A stretch of 64,000 nt of DNA from Rhytidiadelphus loreus (Eukaryota > Streptophyta > Bryopsida > Hypnales > Hylocomiaceae), in contig OX344764.1 of the NCBI GenBank assembly GCA_947034895.1, positions 39,744,935 to 39,808,934 on the forward strand. Reading direction: 5' to 3'. Position numbers and translations under genes: made by a program. Positions 45,729 to 56,957 of this stretch are shown here, one piece after another (the first letter of the stretch is position 1; each line of letters opens with the position of its first letter). The notes under the pieces are model-generated. The model made no database searches, was not told the DNA's origin, and was given only the letters and a program-made list of their open reading frames with translations.

Positions 45729-46669
45729 TAAGTGGCATAAAGCCATAAACCCGGTAAAGTGACCGGGCCCGGTCACTTTACTGCCCCACGGCAGGCACGG
45801 CCAAATCTACTGAGGTACCGGCCCCCAACTGGCACTCAAAAGAATTCAATCGCATTTAGAAATTAATAATTTCAAAATAAATGAAATGCGCATAGGCATT
45901 TTTACATAAGTCAAAAATTATATGATAAATGATTTATGAACGTATTTTGAATTTAGTGAGAAGCTCACTATATACACATATGGTGGTAGGAGGTAGAACA
46001 ATCCATGTGGGATAATTATAATTAGTAGGAGTTTCACCACTTAAAGTGAAGTTAAATTAACATATCCCACATGGGATGCTCTACCTCCTACCACCCCATG
46101 TGTATAAAGAGATCCACTTCTCTATTGAAATTTCAAGGAACAACTTCGAAATGTGTTTGAAGTAAGGTGAACTTGTTTTCAATGAATTCAAAGATACGAT
46201 TTTAAAAAGAAAATTTAAAAGTCAGGAAATTTCTTTGGATTGCATAATTCATTTGAAGCCTCCTCTTAGTGTGTTGGCCATGGGGCACATGAGGAGCTTG
46301 CCGGCTGCAGGCTTCAAAACCGCACTGCAAGCCCCCACCGGCCAGTTGTATTTGTTGCGTCTTCCGTGGGGATGCTCTTAGGAACACCCAACTATTTGAG
46401 TGTGTCCCACGGAAATATTGTGACTGCTTTAGAAGAGTAAGGTGACCATTATGGGTACCGTTGCACACTGGTTTGGGGTAGTCTACTGACTCTTTTGGGC
46501 AGAACACTTCAAAAAATCCTAGTGAATTCATACTTTGTTGGAAAAATATAATTTCAATTGCTCTTGCTCTTTCTCACCCTTGTCTACATGTAGAGAAAAA
46601 ATTGAAAAATTCCAGCAACCATATAAGGTCAAACTCCTAATTTTGACCACAATAGGTTGTTTTACCTTA

Positions 46670-48700
46670 TTCTCTTCTTTTACTCTTTTTGTATTCAAAA
46701 AACTTGTTGGGACTTGGAGGCCAAGTTGGATTTCTATTTTGGCTAAACTGAATTCGGCCTCATAGTCCCACTTGGCACCAAAACTTCCAAAAGGTGCTCC
46801 CATGTAGGTGTTTGGGAGTGATGAAGGCCTTTAGACTTGGGAGGTAGTGTGAAGCCCCATCTCCCAATTTTTAGTTTTTCACCAATCAGATTTTGAGAAT
46901 TTAGTGGGACTTGGGACATAATGTAAAATGTCCCTAAATTAGTAAGAATGCCTAATATGGCTACAATGCTTAAACTAACTTCATAGTGGTACCTAGACTT
47001 TTCTAATAAGGCAAATGAATATATAAAGGAATAGAAATAGAACTCTGATGTTTTTTTAAAAATTTATAGATTTTTTATGAATTTTAAAGTGTGCCAACAA
47101 AGTGACCTATAAATGCTACAAGGTCACCTTTCACAATTGGCAAAAAATGCATCTAAAATAGTCATCTCACTCAGCTGAGTATTAAGTCCGCATATACTAT
47201 TTACTCAAAACCAACACAATGTTTGAAACCTATTAAGTATGATCACATTCTTTGCACAAAAGTTTGGCAATATCCAAGACAATATCTTAATTTAAATGGT
47301 AGAAAATTGATAGTTATCGCCCCTAAGTCACTCCAACACAATAACTTGAAACTTTAACCCTAGAAGGACAATATGGACCAAAGTGATCTAATGGATGATA
47401 GAGAATGATCCTTCTAAGTAAGACAAAAGTCCATATGTTCATCTTTGGAATTATGTGCAAAAAAAAGAGGTCTTGTATAATGAGTGCTCTTGAGTTTTTA
47501 TAAATGAATGATTCACACTATTCTCCAAAGGATAATTTCCACGGTGACTAGCCCATCCTTATAAGATTAATTTGTACTACATTTTACACCCTATTGTGGT
47601 TGAAAATCTTGTCCATTTTTAAAAATATTGGTTTTACACCAAACACATTGGTAAGATATTGGTTGCTTACCCCCTAAAGTTTCACGGTGTTTTTTGGCCC
47701 AAAACTACTTCAAGACTTACTCAAACCCAAAGCAAGGATAAAATCTTCATCTATTTTTATTCATTAACAAATTCAACCATAGGATCCTTTAGTTAACTTA
47801 TTAGAGTACACCCTCCTAAAATTTCAAAATAAGAAACCTTACCAATTGCAAGAATTTGAAAAAGAAGCATTTTCAATTCTTCCCAGATGGTTAGATTTCA
47901 TCTTCCAATTTTTTTACACAAAAATTTGTAGATCCTACAACTTATTATCCTCTATAATATGTCAAAGAAATAATTCGGGAATACCTATAAAATTATATCA
48001 AACAAAAAATATTTTGTATTTATACTTGAAAAAAATAGTAAGCAGAAAGAAATAGAGCATGATTTTAAATACTAATTAATTTATTAAGAATTTAGGTATG
48101 GAATTGAAAATTTTCAATCCCAATAGTTGTAATGTTGTAATAAAAAATCTACACCCAATACTTTTATTTTTTTTCAAAATATTGAAAATTGAATTAAATA
48201 AAGGACTTCAAGGTTTATTTCAAAGTAGAGAACTACCTGCAAACTAAAACTCCTCCTAACTTTCATCTCATTAATCAAAATCAAATGACTCAAAGCTTTC
48301 CACGTATAAATAAATTTGGAAAACCAATTTCAAATTTTTAATTAAAAAAAAATGATTTGAAAAAAGAAAATTTGAACTGCCTAGGTTGCTTGCTAAACAA
48401 TGAAAATTACATATCATACAATAACTTTTTAACCATGTAGTCAAAAGTTATGAAAATTGTTGCACCTTAAAGCTACTCTTCAAGCACATGTTGTGTGAAA
48501 TTTTCAAAAACAAAAATAAAAACTCTGTAGTGAGCTACCCAAAATCGTACCCAACATTGCTATGTTACCAAAAATACGCTGTTTGGTTCTTTAGGGTTAT
48601 ACAATTAAAAAAAACAATTATAGAAAAGTGGACTTCAATCTTGATGACCATCAGAAGAGAGCTTCTATCTGAATGACCAAATGGTATAAATCCTTCATTT
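46670..48700. other. AT-rich intergenic DNA
   Basis: A diverged copy of the repeat at 700-880 lies at about 47385-47555 (reverse). No gene is supported. Confidence 0.4.
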
Positions 48701-48744
48701 GGTCGCATGTGGTTTTGACATTAATTTTGAGCTGATTTTTGGGT

Positions 48745-49870
48745 CCGTATTCCACGGAAGAATGTCCCAAATTTTTTCAAAAGTTGGGAGTCTTTCTGGA
48801 GCATCTGGAGCTTGAGTTCAGGTTGATGGCTCCAGGCAATTGAGGTCTTCCCCCTCAAACAACATAATCATAATCACTTCTACCGACCTCTTCTAATGGA
48901 ATGCAGCCTGTTGGAATTGCATACCACCATGTCATCCCATAACTATAGACATTTGATTTTTCAGTGAATACTTCTGGTTTGACATCACCATTTTAAAGAG
49001 CCTATGCAATGTTGGATCAAACAACTTCAAATCTTCACTTTCCCAAAACGGATACAAGAGAACATTGGAGGCTTTGAGGTCTCAGTCTATGGACAAGTTC
49101 ACTTTCATGCAAAAGCTTTCATCACCTCCGCAATGTCCAGCAGAATGCAATGGACCTCTTCTTCTGTGAAGAGCGTCATTTTCATATCAATGAGCTTGCG
49201 CAAATCACCCGAACTTCGTTGCATCCAAAACGCAAACCTTCCAAAAACTTGAGCAAATTAGCCCCTACCAGCGTGAAGAGAATTGATTGAGAAGCACATC
49301 GAATTGCATCCCAAAAGTACATCAACCTTCTCTTCCTCTGAATAATGGCAAAGACTAATAGCAACGTGCACACAACATGGAAAACTCCCATATTTATCAT
49401 TGAATAAGTGCTACTTGACGTACCTGCTTCAGAGAGTTGCTTGTCGGTCACGTCAACTTCATCAAACTGACGGAGTTCGACGATATTAACACTTTTCAGG
49501 GTGCGCACCCTGAACGTAAATCTATACCAGTTCTATTTTTTAGAGCTCGTGCAGATGGATGAATGTCACTAGTTTCGGCGTGCAGAATTGCGCCAATTTG
49601 ATAATCAGGGTTTGGGGCCTATATGGAGAGCTCTTGTGTGCAAGAGCTACAAAATTGAGGAGAAGTGAGAGCAGCAGAGCACTTCCAATGGTACAATATC
49701 CAAATGATAGAACGCATTAATTTTGTAGTTTCGAGCACTGTAAGAGAGATGAAGAGGAAGACACTGTCGAGCAAGGGGAGCCAGGCTAATGCCCTCCAGG
49801 ACTTTCGTACAGACACGGAAAGGACATTTCAATACTGATACTTCTAGTCCTCCACGTTTTTACAAGGTTA
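48745..49870 (-). pseudogene. Decayed plant protein kinase, copy 2
   Basis: The minus strand retains an ordered set of kinase pieces. GDLRKLIDMKMTLFTEEEVH at about 49157-49208 is an N-lobe to C-lobe hinge segment. It is followed by ILLDIAE and remnants of the HRDLK.SN region. A frameshifted segment equivalent to DVYSYGMT...TGCIP...GRSDY lies near 48880-48960, and PTFEKIWDIL at about 48760-48790 matches the usual end of the C-lobe. Frameshifts and stops interrupt every junction. The 5' part (49560-49600) matches the region near 30180 of the other remnant, so both descend from one family. The long ORF at 49182-49508 is open by chance only in part. The gene is non-functional as written. Confidence 0.75.
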
Positions 49871-49890
49871 AGCGAAGATTCGAATCTTTC

Positions 49891-49931
49891 ATCCGGTGGA
49901 CAACTTGAAATGTGGAAGTTGTCCACCGGAT
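49891..49931. repeat. Perfect short hairpin
   Basis: Arms ATCCGGTGGACAACTT and AAGTTGTCCACCGGAT (16 bp) flank a 9-nt loop. It lies just upstream of the kinase remnant in sequence of moderate GC, and could form a stable stem in RNA from either strand. Confidence 0.8.
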
Positions 49932-50444
49932 GTGCACACGGTCAGGTGTAAGGGAAGCCATCCTATTTTTGCCACCAATTCTGTTGAGCCTATTTGTGCC
50001 ACTCGGAACAGTAGAGCACATTTGGAATAGTGACTACCTGACTAAGTGGCAGAAACAGGATGGCATACCTTGTACACAATGTGATAGATTCTCACAATAT
50101 ACAGGACACATTCAGTTGAGAAGTGTGTCATTGGAGAAGATTCGATTGTAAACTCAAACCTGTGAATGACGTTCCAACGTTCTCGACAATGACATCTAGA
50201 ATATTCTAGAAAGTTTTACGATCCAGATGAGAAATGAAATTGAGTGCACTTTTATTCAGATCCAATAAAAGTGGTTACCCAGAATCATCCATAGCAGTAG
50301 ATAATGGTGTAATCAGCGAAAAATGTGCTCAACCAAAAAAGCGAATCAATGAGTTCTGAAGAATAAATTAAATTACACAACATGGCAACAGGATGATGAA
50401 ATTCAAATATTTCACACCTGGAGCATTCTTCACAACGCTACTGA

Positions 50445-53301
50445 CTATCTGGCCTGACTATCTCCTGTTCGTTTCGCCGAGATCATAATAAATTGGTTAC
50501 GGCGGATACGAGAATACTCTACAAGGCCACAAGCTCCACACAATTCCTCCAGCTCTGACTCCTCCCAATAGCGTAGGGTACTTGAGCTTATTGCTCCCTT
50601 GATAGCCTGTGCACAAAGAGGAGGATCACGACTGTTAGAAATTGAGAAACAAAATATAAAACACAATCACTGAGTGGATATAGATCTTCGGCAACAGCTA
50701 ATCAGGAGTGCAGTATTAGGGTGTTCACTTGTTGAGGGTACTGTATAGATTATTGGTGATACTAAGATTTGGGACTGGAGTAGTATAGAGGACCCTACTG
50801 TGTTCTTAAAAACCAAAAATCAATGAGATCAACCTCTAGGGGACCTCTAATTGTAAATTTTGATTAGGCCCTAAGGAAGAAATATATACTATGCTAGGTT
50901 TCCTCCTCCAAGTCCACTCTAGTAAAAACTATCCCAGAGACCTTGTTGTCATACAGAAATAGCAGCACAAGACAAAGACAAAAAAATAGGGGCTAATATG
51001 AGAGATTTTGACTCACCCTGCGGATGTTTTTGTTTCCGAAGTCAATGATAGGAAGAAGGGAGAGGAAGGTAGTAGCAACGAAGACTCCACCCGGCTTCAA
51101 GATACGACTTATTTCGGCCATCTGCACATTCAGAGGTGTACGTTATTATTAACCTTTGAATAGAAAGTTTCGCTTGAGAGCGAAGTGTAAGAAAAGAAAC
51201 AATACAAAGAATTAGTTGGTAAATTTTCATACCCCGGCTGCTGGAGATGGCCAGCAATGTAAAGCTGCTCCTGCATGCACTGCATCAATGGATCCGGACG
51301 CAAATGGCAGCCTGGCAACGTCTGCTCTCACTAAAGCTATGTTCCTGAGGGATAAAAACGATTAAAGTGTCAATTACAGTCAGTCAATTGAAGTAAATAT
51401 TTTTCAAAACGAATCCTCTATTGAAACGCCAGTTGGTGGAGAAAGGCACTAGGAATAGATGTTCTTACGATGATCTTAATGAAGCATCTTGTCTGATGAA
51501 CTCACTAGATTGTCGGAGCATATTCTCGGAGAAGTCAAGAGCAATGACAGACTCATAATCTCGACTTTGAGCAAAACGACGGGTAAACAAGCCGCTTCCA
51601 CAACTAACGTCAAGGAGTACACCACCTTTCACTGAATTGAAATAGTTCTGGGCCATCTTGAACTGCACACGTCACCATCAGGATATTGGAACGTAACAAA
51701 TAAACAAATGCAACCCCTGGTCGAGAGATTGAAATAAGCACACATACAGTGAACAGATTCTCTTCCCACTAAAACAATGCCAACGTGATGGGCATAATTA
51801 TCATATTTTAAACATCAATGTTACAGCCTCTGCTGAAAACAAAGCACGAACACCATTCCACAACATTAACATTCTAGAGGAGTATAAAACGTGCACACTA
51901 TCCACTATAGCACAAACAAAATCTGGAGCACTAAACTATTGAAATCTGGAGCAATTTATTCCATCGCGAGACATGCAATCACTGTCGAATAAGCCCACAT
52001 ACGAATATGCCAATTTAAGACTAATGAGCAGAAAACAAACAACCCTAATGTGAGCCACACCCACCTTTGTAAGCATAGTATGAGCTCAAGAGTACTCATA
52101 AAGATTCCTTGTTCATTGATTTCAAGGGTGTTCAGGCATTCCCCAAGAATTTTATGAACAAGGTATTGGTAAAAAGAAAAGAATTCAAAGACAGATTGAA
52201 GCTTACCTCCTCATCAGCACCAGGAAATCCAGCCCGGGCAAAATTCTGTCGCCAACCTCGTTCATACACAAATGAGACCACTGGGCTCCTGAACTCACAA
52301 GAAAAACCACCTCAAAATGAAAATCCAAACCCTAAACCACTCAAATTTCCTCGTGAAGAATGCCTAATAAATCCTCTTGCAAATTGCGACATCATAAAGT
52401 TCAGACAACACACCTAAAAATCTCTTCGCCAGCTGATGGGACTTCATCATACACTTTCGTCCCTTCCAGAATGGTGAGGTCAAGATAGTCACCTCTATTG
52501 GAAAACCCTCTTTTACAGCTCTCACAGGCAAATCCCGACTTTTTAATTGCAGCTCTGCACACACACCCAAACCGAGTCAGCATGAGAACATTCTTCACAA
52601 CATTATATCTCTTCCGGAAATAATCCAAACCCCAAATATTGTGAACACAAAAGACTTACTGAGTCAAGCCTGTAGGACCCGCTCTGCTAAGAGGTTTGAA
52701 GCAAATTGGGCAGCACAGAAGCTCACTCGTTGAGGTGTTTTGATGTGACTCCTGAAAAAATGTGGAGGAAGAAGTATCAGCCTCTAAACCTTGAAATTTA
52801 AAACATAATATCCAAAATTGCCAAACCAACCGCACAAACTTCTTAAACCCCTAGGTTATGAAATGACCAAATCAATTGATCATATTGCAAAAATAACAAT
52901 TCAAATACGAAGAATTTCACAACACCAGAATCAGTGAAGAACGCTGCATTTGGTGGTCAAGAAACAATAAAATTCGACGCAAGGAAGTCCCACGTAAGGC
53001 CAATTCAAATGTCCATAAAAAAACATGAGCCCCAATTTGGTTAAGGAGTTCACAAATTGTGACAAAAACAAGAGAAGCTCACCGAGTCCACATCTCGGTA
53101 TGCGACCGTCGCCCGCACTGCTAAGTTCCTTTCACTCCTTTCCTTTGCAATCCCATTCTTTGAACAACCACGGCCTAAAATTTGGCTCGGCCAAGGAGAC
53201 AAGTTCACAAAAGAGCTAGACGTGGATTCACGACTACAAGAACGCTGCAACAACGAAGCAACGATCGCCATATTTGCAGACATGGATGTCGCCATTGCCA
53301 T
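50445..53301 (-). CDS. Plastid-type class-I SAM-dependent methyltransferase, 8 exons
   Basis: Coding exons in order: 53301-53083, 52751-52660, 52554-52414, 52288-52207, 51662-51469, 51344-51233, 51121-51017, 50606-50445. All have GT/AG borders and phases that join to 368 aa. An in-frame TGA lies just before the chosen ATG. Residues 1 to ~65 are Ser/Arg-rich without acidic residues at the start, as in a chloroplast transit peptide. A small four-cysteine motif follows (LLCCPIC ... FACESCKRGF). The Rossmann methyltransferase core is next: motif I VLLDVSCGSGLFTRRFA, ALDFSENMLRQ, then VRADVARLPFASGSIDAVHA, HCWPSP and the ISRILKPGGVFVATTF post-motif. The C-terminus has ELEELCGACGLVE. This arrangement matches the plant family containing Arabidopsis At1g78140 and At2g41040 ('uncharacterized methyltransferase, chloroplastic'); the substrate is unknown. 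All key residues appear intact. Intron 7 carries a repeat also found in an LSM2 intron. Confidence 0.93.
50740..50880. repeat. Dispersed repeat in methyltransferase intron 7
   Basis: It shares 'tgtgttcttaaaaac' / 'tgtgtttttaaaaat', 'ca(a)tg(a/g)gatcaacctct' and 'ttgattt(t)(g)a' in order with the reverse complement of 55530-55680 (LSM2 intron 2). The copies are diverged. No clear termini. Confidence 0.5.
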
Positions 53302-53966
53302 TGTGTTTCAAAACACCAGAACAAATCTATGGATACCAAATTGACTATATATAAAACCCTACCGATCAAAGAACTCTCAGACTTCGGAGCTGCACAAAAA
53401 CTGGCAATGTGCTGCTAACTACCAGTCTGGGTACAGAAGTTCACAAAAACAAAAGACTCATTTGATGAAGTTAGAATTGCGTGGTTTCAGTGTCGGTCGT
53501 TCAGTTGCTCAAAGCGGCAGCGTGGAGGTGCAGTTGACGTGGGCAGCGTGGCTTGGCAACGTGGCTGCCTGTGAAGCAGGAGAGGAATAACGAAGACGAG
53601 AAGCCTTTTTCCTCTTTCTTTTTCCTGTTTTTCCCTGTTTTTTTTCAGTGTTATTGATTTTCTAAACACATTGAAGTGATTGAATTGAGGACTTTCTACT
53701 GTTGGCCTCTCATTCTCGGTGGAGGTCGTTATCTCTTTTTCCCTTTTTGGTTCCTTATTACTCACTCTCAGCTCGACAGTCAGTGCACGTCGATCTCCGG
53801 AGAAGCGGCAATAAAGCACTGTGTGGGGTAAAAGAGACTGGTCCAAGCAAAAGAGCGTATCTGCTATCTTGTCAGCACCGCTTCAGTTCATCACAATTGG
53901 AAGACATTTCTAAATTATGGATAATTGAAAAACTGTCATATAAAGGTGTGTGCTTGGCTTCATGTA
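53302..53966. promoter_or_regulatory. 5' region of the methyltransferase gene
   Basis: About 650 bp between the start codon and the MITE at 53967. It includes pyrimidine-rich tracts (53600-53650) and mixed GC sequence. No confident TATA box or named operator can be assigned. The overlapping ORFs on both strands (53487-53846, 53702-54040) have no recognisable product. Confidence 0.35.
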
Positions 53967-54336
53967 AGGTGTGTACACCCAAAATTGCACCCTACCTAAA
54001 ACCGTCACCATCATCATTTTGTGTAGATCTCCAAAATTAATATATATGTGTGTTGAATAAACGATTTTAGAACACCTTTCAAAAAAACTTTGACCCTTCA
54101 TAACTTTTGCATACAATATCCAAATGTCACATTCTTTGGTGCATTGAAACCTCCTTTCACTTGCCAACAAGTATAAAAATATTGACCAGTGTAATAAGAG
54201 TACCTAGGCAGAGTAACAAAAAGTGTCACTTGTATCCAAACGTTGCATTCTTTCACCAGTCTAATAATAGTAACAGTAACAGTAACTTTTTGCTACGCAC
54301 AGTAGCAAAAAGTGGCGGTTTGGGGGGTACCCACCT
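53967..54336 (-). mobile_element. MITE, AGGTGGGTAC ends, TA target, second copy
   Basis: The ends are AGGTGTGTACACCC and the complement of AGGTGGGTACCCCC, with TA at 53965-53966 and 54337-54338. Most of the interior is a diverged reverse complement of 23031-23302, including 'cctcctttcacttgccaaca'. It also has a local tandem 'agtaac' run near 54270. It lies between the methyltransferase and LSM2 genes. Confidence 0.8.
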
Positions 54337-54338
54337 TA

Positions 54339-55032
54339 CACTCACAAACCACTTTCTGCTGTGACTTTCCGAAGGAAGGTTAGTGGGGCATTGGAGATAC
54401 GGTAATCACGATCACCAATTGTAACCCTTGGTAACCCTTGCTTTTTCCTACTCCAAAAATGTAGGAAGATAGAATCCAAATCCTGGCGAAGACATAAATG
54501 AGGTTGAAAATCTCCTAATCATTGGACAGCTTCAAGACCTACAAGTATAAACAATACAAGCACACTCCGCTAATGTATGCATCTCAAATTACATCACGAA
54601 TTGACTAGAAGAGAGACAACTGCAAATCTTTGCACCGAAGCATACTGTAGAAGTGTTCAGAGGGGACTTTACAATTACTGTGAAGCGGAAAATAATGAGA
54701 ATTAAAGCTGCCAGGTCATCAAAGACAACAAAACTTAACGATGATTAGAATATAGAAAACAGACACAGCAGACGTTGTTGGATACAAGCCACTGAAGTCA
54801 GTCATTACATTAAACAGCAAATCAGAGAATAGGTTCTTACAGAGATCAAGACTTTTTTATCTCAACTGTATCTGTACAAAAGATTCGACTACCAACAGCA
54901 GAGGTTCATAAAATAAGCTGAACCCTGTCTACGAATCTCGTCCAAGCTCAGCTGGACTTTCAGCAGACTAACATACTGCCATTGTTTGCTGATAATGTCT
55001 GTCGGTTAAGAGAAGCTCCAGAATTTTCCAAT
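54339..55032. other. 3' flank of LSM2 and intergenic DNA
   Basis: The part nearest 55032 should hold the LSM2 3' UTR and poly(A) signals, which I cannot pinpoint. No other gene is supported. Confidence 0.4.
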
Positions 55033-56332
55033 TTATCCGCCACGAGCCTCCCTCCTTGTCGCGTCATGTAGAATGTCGACATCCACACCATCAGGTGGAA
55101 GTTGCACATAGCGCACCACTGAACCTCGAATGAAGCAGTTCTTCACAGAGAGCTGCAAACCCAAGTAAACAGCATTCGAAGGTTAGCAAAAGTAGAGATC
55201 TGATAAATACTACCCCACTAGACAGAGCCAGCTGAGAGAAAACCCTAAAACCCCTGGAAAAATGAGAAAAAAGATGATGTCAACGTTAAGATATACATTA
55301 TCCAATCCAGGCTTTAGAAACCTTCGTACTTTAGAGACCTGGGCAGGAAACCCAATTTGATGCAGGTTTCTTTCCCTCTAGGCCCAACGCTTTAAAGACC
55401 TTCCAAATGAAGACCTGCAATCTCGAGTATCTAATTGAAGACCCTAACAAATCACAAACCCTACGGAACGGAATGAGAAGGGTTTGTTAGAAGGTAAAAT
55501 TGGACACTAACCCATCCTGCTTAGGGTTATTCAAAATCAACAAAAAGGGGTCTCATAGAGGTTGATCCCATTGAACTCCAATTTTTAAAAACACAACAGG
55601 GTTCATTGTACTTCAGAGAGGACTTCGTCACCATCAATACCCTATAGAACGCATAGCCCGGTCCTCTCCTCTCCTGTTCCCCCAATCCAAATTTCTTACT
55701 GAATACGGAGTACTAAAATTGCAGGATTTCATCGAGTTAACCTAATAAAACCCTAGTAACAAGATAGAAAACAGAGCCAAGTCCTGCAGTTGTTCCAAAT
55801 CAGGGCTGAGATAGAAGCTGGAAAGAATTGCGCAGAAGAGTATAGTGCAATTGTCTGTACAGTGCAAGATGTTGAAAACCACGAAGCAGATTTAAACCTC
55901 ACGACTGGACTGTCACCCTCCGTTGCAAAACCCAAACAAGAGGCATTTGCAAGACCACAAGAGCCAGGAAGTCGAAACCTAACCATGTGAGGGTACTTAG
56001 TATCATCCACGACGCGCGTGTTTTCTAACTTGATGTTGAGGTACTGATCCACCGAATGCAGGATTCCACTGATAGCCAAGTCATTTTTGAGCTCCACAAT
56101 CACTTCCTTCCCGACCAGCTCCTTGAAATACGAAAAGAAAAGCTGCACCACCACACCAACAACACGTCAAAAGAGCGCAGGTTCAATTAAAGACAGCTTG
56201 AACGACATGAAGATAACTAAAACCCAAAGAATCGTAAACCCTAACTGAGGATTCTACGCAGTAAACTCCACATGTCAATATGTTCCCTCCATCGGAAGAC
56301 CTTAATTGCAAAAAAGACTGGAAACGCACCAT
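55033..56332 (-). CDS. LSM2: U6 snRNA-associated Sm-like protein LSM2
   Basis: Coding exons: 56332-56330 (the ATG alone, directly followed by GTGCGT), 56142-55984 and 55152-55033. They join to a 93-aa protein, the usual LSM2 length. Sm motif 1 reads LVGKEVIVELKNDLAISGIL, then VDQYLNIKLENTRVV. Sm motif 2 contains VKNCFIRGSVVRYVQLP, and the protein ends DATRREARGG. LSM2 is a subunit of both the nuclear LSM2-8 ring, which binds the U6 snRNA 3' end in the spliceosome, and the cytosolic LSM1-7 ring in 5'-3' mRNA decay. Splice sites are canonical. Starting at the in-exon Met (56154) would read through the acceptor and add non-family residues, so the ATG-only first exon is preferred. Intron 1 has telo-box-like 'aaaccctaa' near 56237, often found in the 5' regions of plant translation and RNA-processing genes. 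Confidence 0.97.
55530..55680. repeat. Dispersed repeat in LSM2 intron 2
   Basis: Diverged reverse-complement partner of 50740-50880. See the shared blocks 'agaggttgatc.cattga' and 'tttttaaaaacacaac(a)g'. Confidence 0.5.
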
Positions 56333-56654
56333 TGTGGAAGCGTAGGCCTGATGAAAGCGCACTCGAGGTCGAAGGCGAAGATCCGGCGTTGGTAGTCTGG
56401 TTCTGAAGCGGGGCTCGACAGAGTATTCGTCTTCGGGTTCAGCACACGTGATAATATGGAGTTGCGAAAGACTGTGGGGTTGGATGTAAATGTGACATTA
56501 AAGAATTATAGTGGGGAAAATTTCAGAGTTTAGGATGAACATTTTTTTTCATTTGGGTAGAGTTTGAAAGTGCAAATTAGGGCCAACCCAATGCCTTAAA
56601 TTCATGCTCATGTTCAGCAATTTTCCTAGTGATAAAGCAGCTACTAAACCTTGT

Positions 56655-56957
56655 CATTAGATGGGATTTACCTTGTTTGGAGGGTTGTGAATTCCCTATA
56701 GTTTCTAGACTGCAGGATTGCACCTATTCTTGCAGTCTGACGTGGCCAAGAGATTTCTACATTAAAAAATAATAATAAATTATTTTTTTACAAAAATAAT
56801 TTATTTTTATAATATTTTTGATTTTTTATTCTAATTTTTAAATTTTTTTACTATTTTAATTTTTTTTAAATAATTTTTAATTTTGAACAGTAGTAGATGG
56901 TAGCAAAGGGAACCAGCTTGAAACAACCCTCTAGGGGGGCTAAAAACACATCTTATG
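56655..56957. mobile_element. MITE with CATTAGATG...CATCTTATG ends upstream of LSM2
   Basis: It begins CATTAGATGGGATTTACCTT and ends in the complement of CATAAGATGTGTTTTTAGCC. It has an AT-only centre and the core 'tctgacgtggccaagag' near 56735, closely matching the core at 16545. It is ~320 bp upstream of the LSM2 start codon. Confidence 0.65.

Larger units (their letters stand above)
44374..46667 (-). mobile_element. TA-flanked element, copy D2, with two nested insertions
   Basis: This is the reverse complement of 36986-38098, with TA at 44372-44373 and 46668-46669. Alignment shows two blocks absent from D1, at 44470-45197 and 45272-45728. Removing them and one copy of each target duplication leaves ~1.10 kb, matching D1. 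The hairpin and GC-rich block are retained. Confidence 0.88.
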
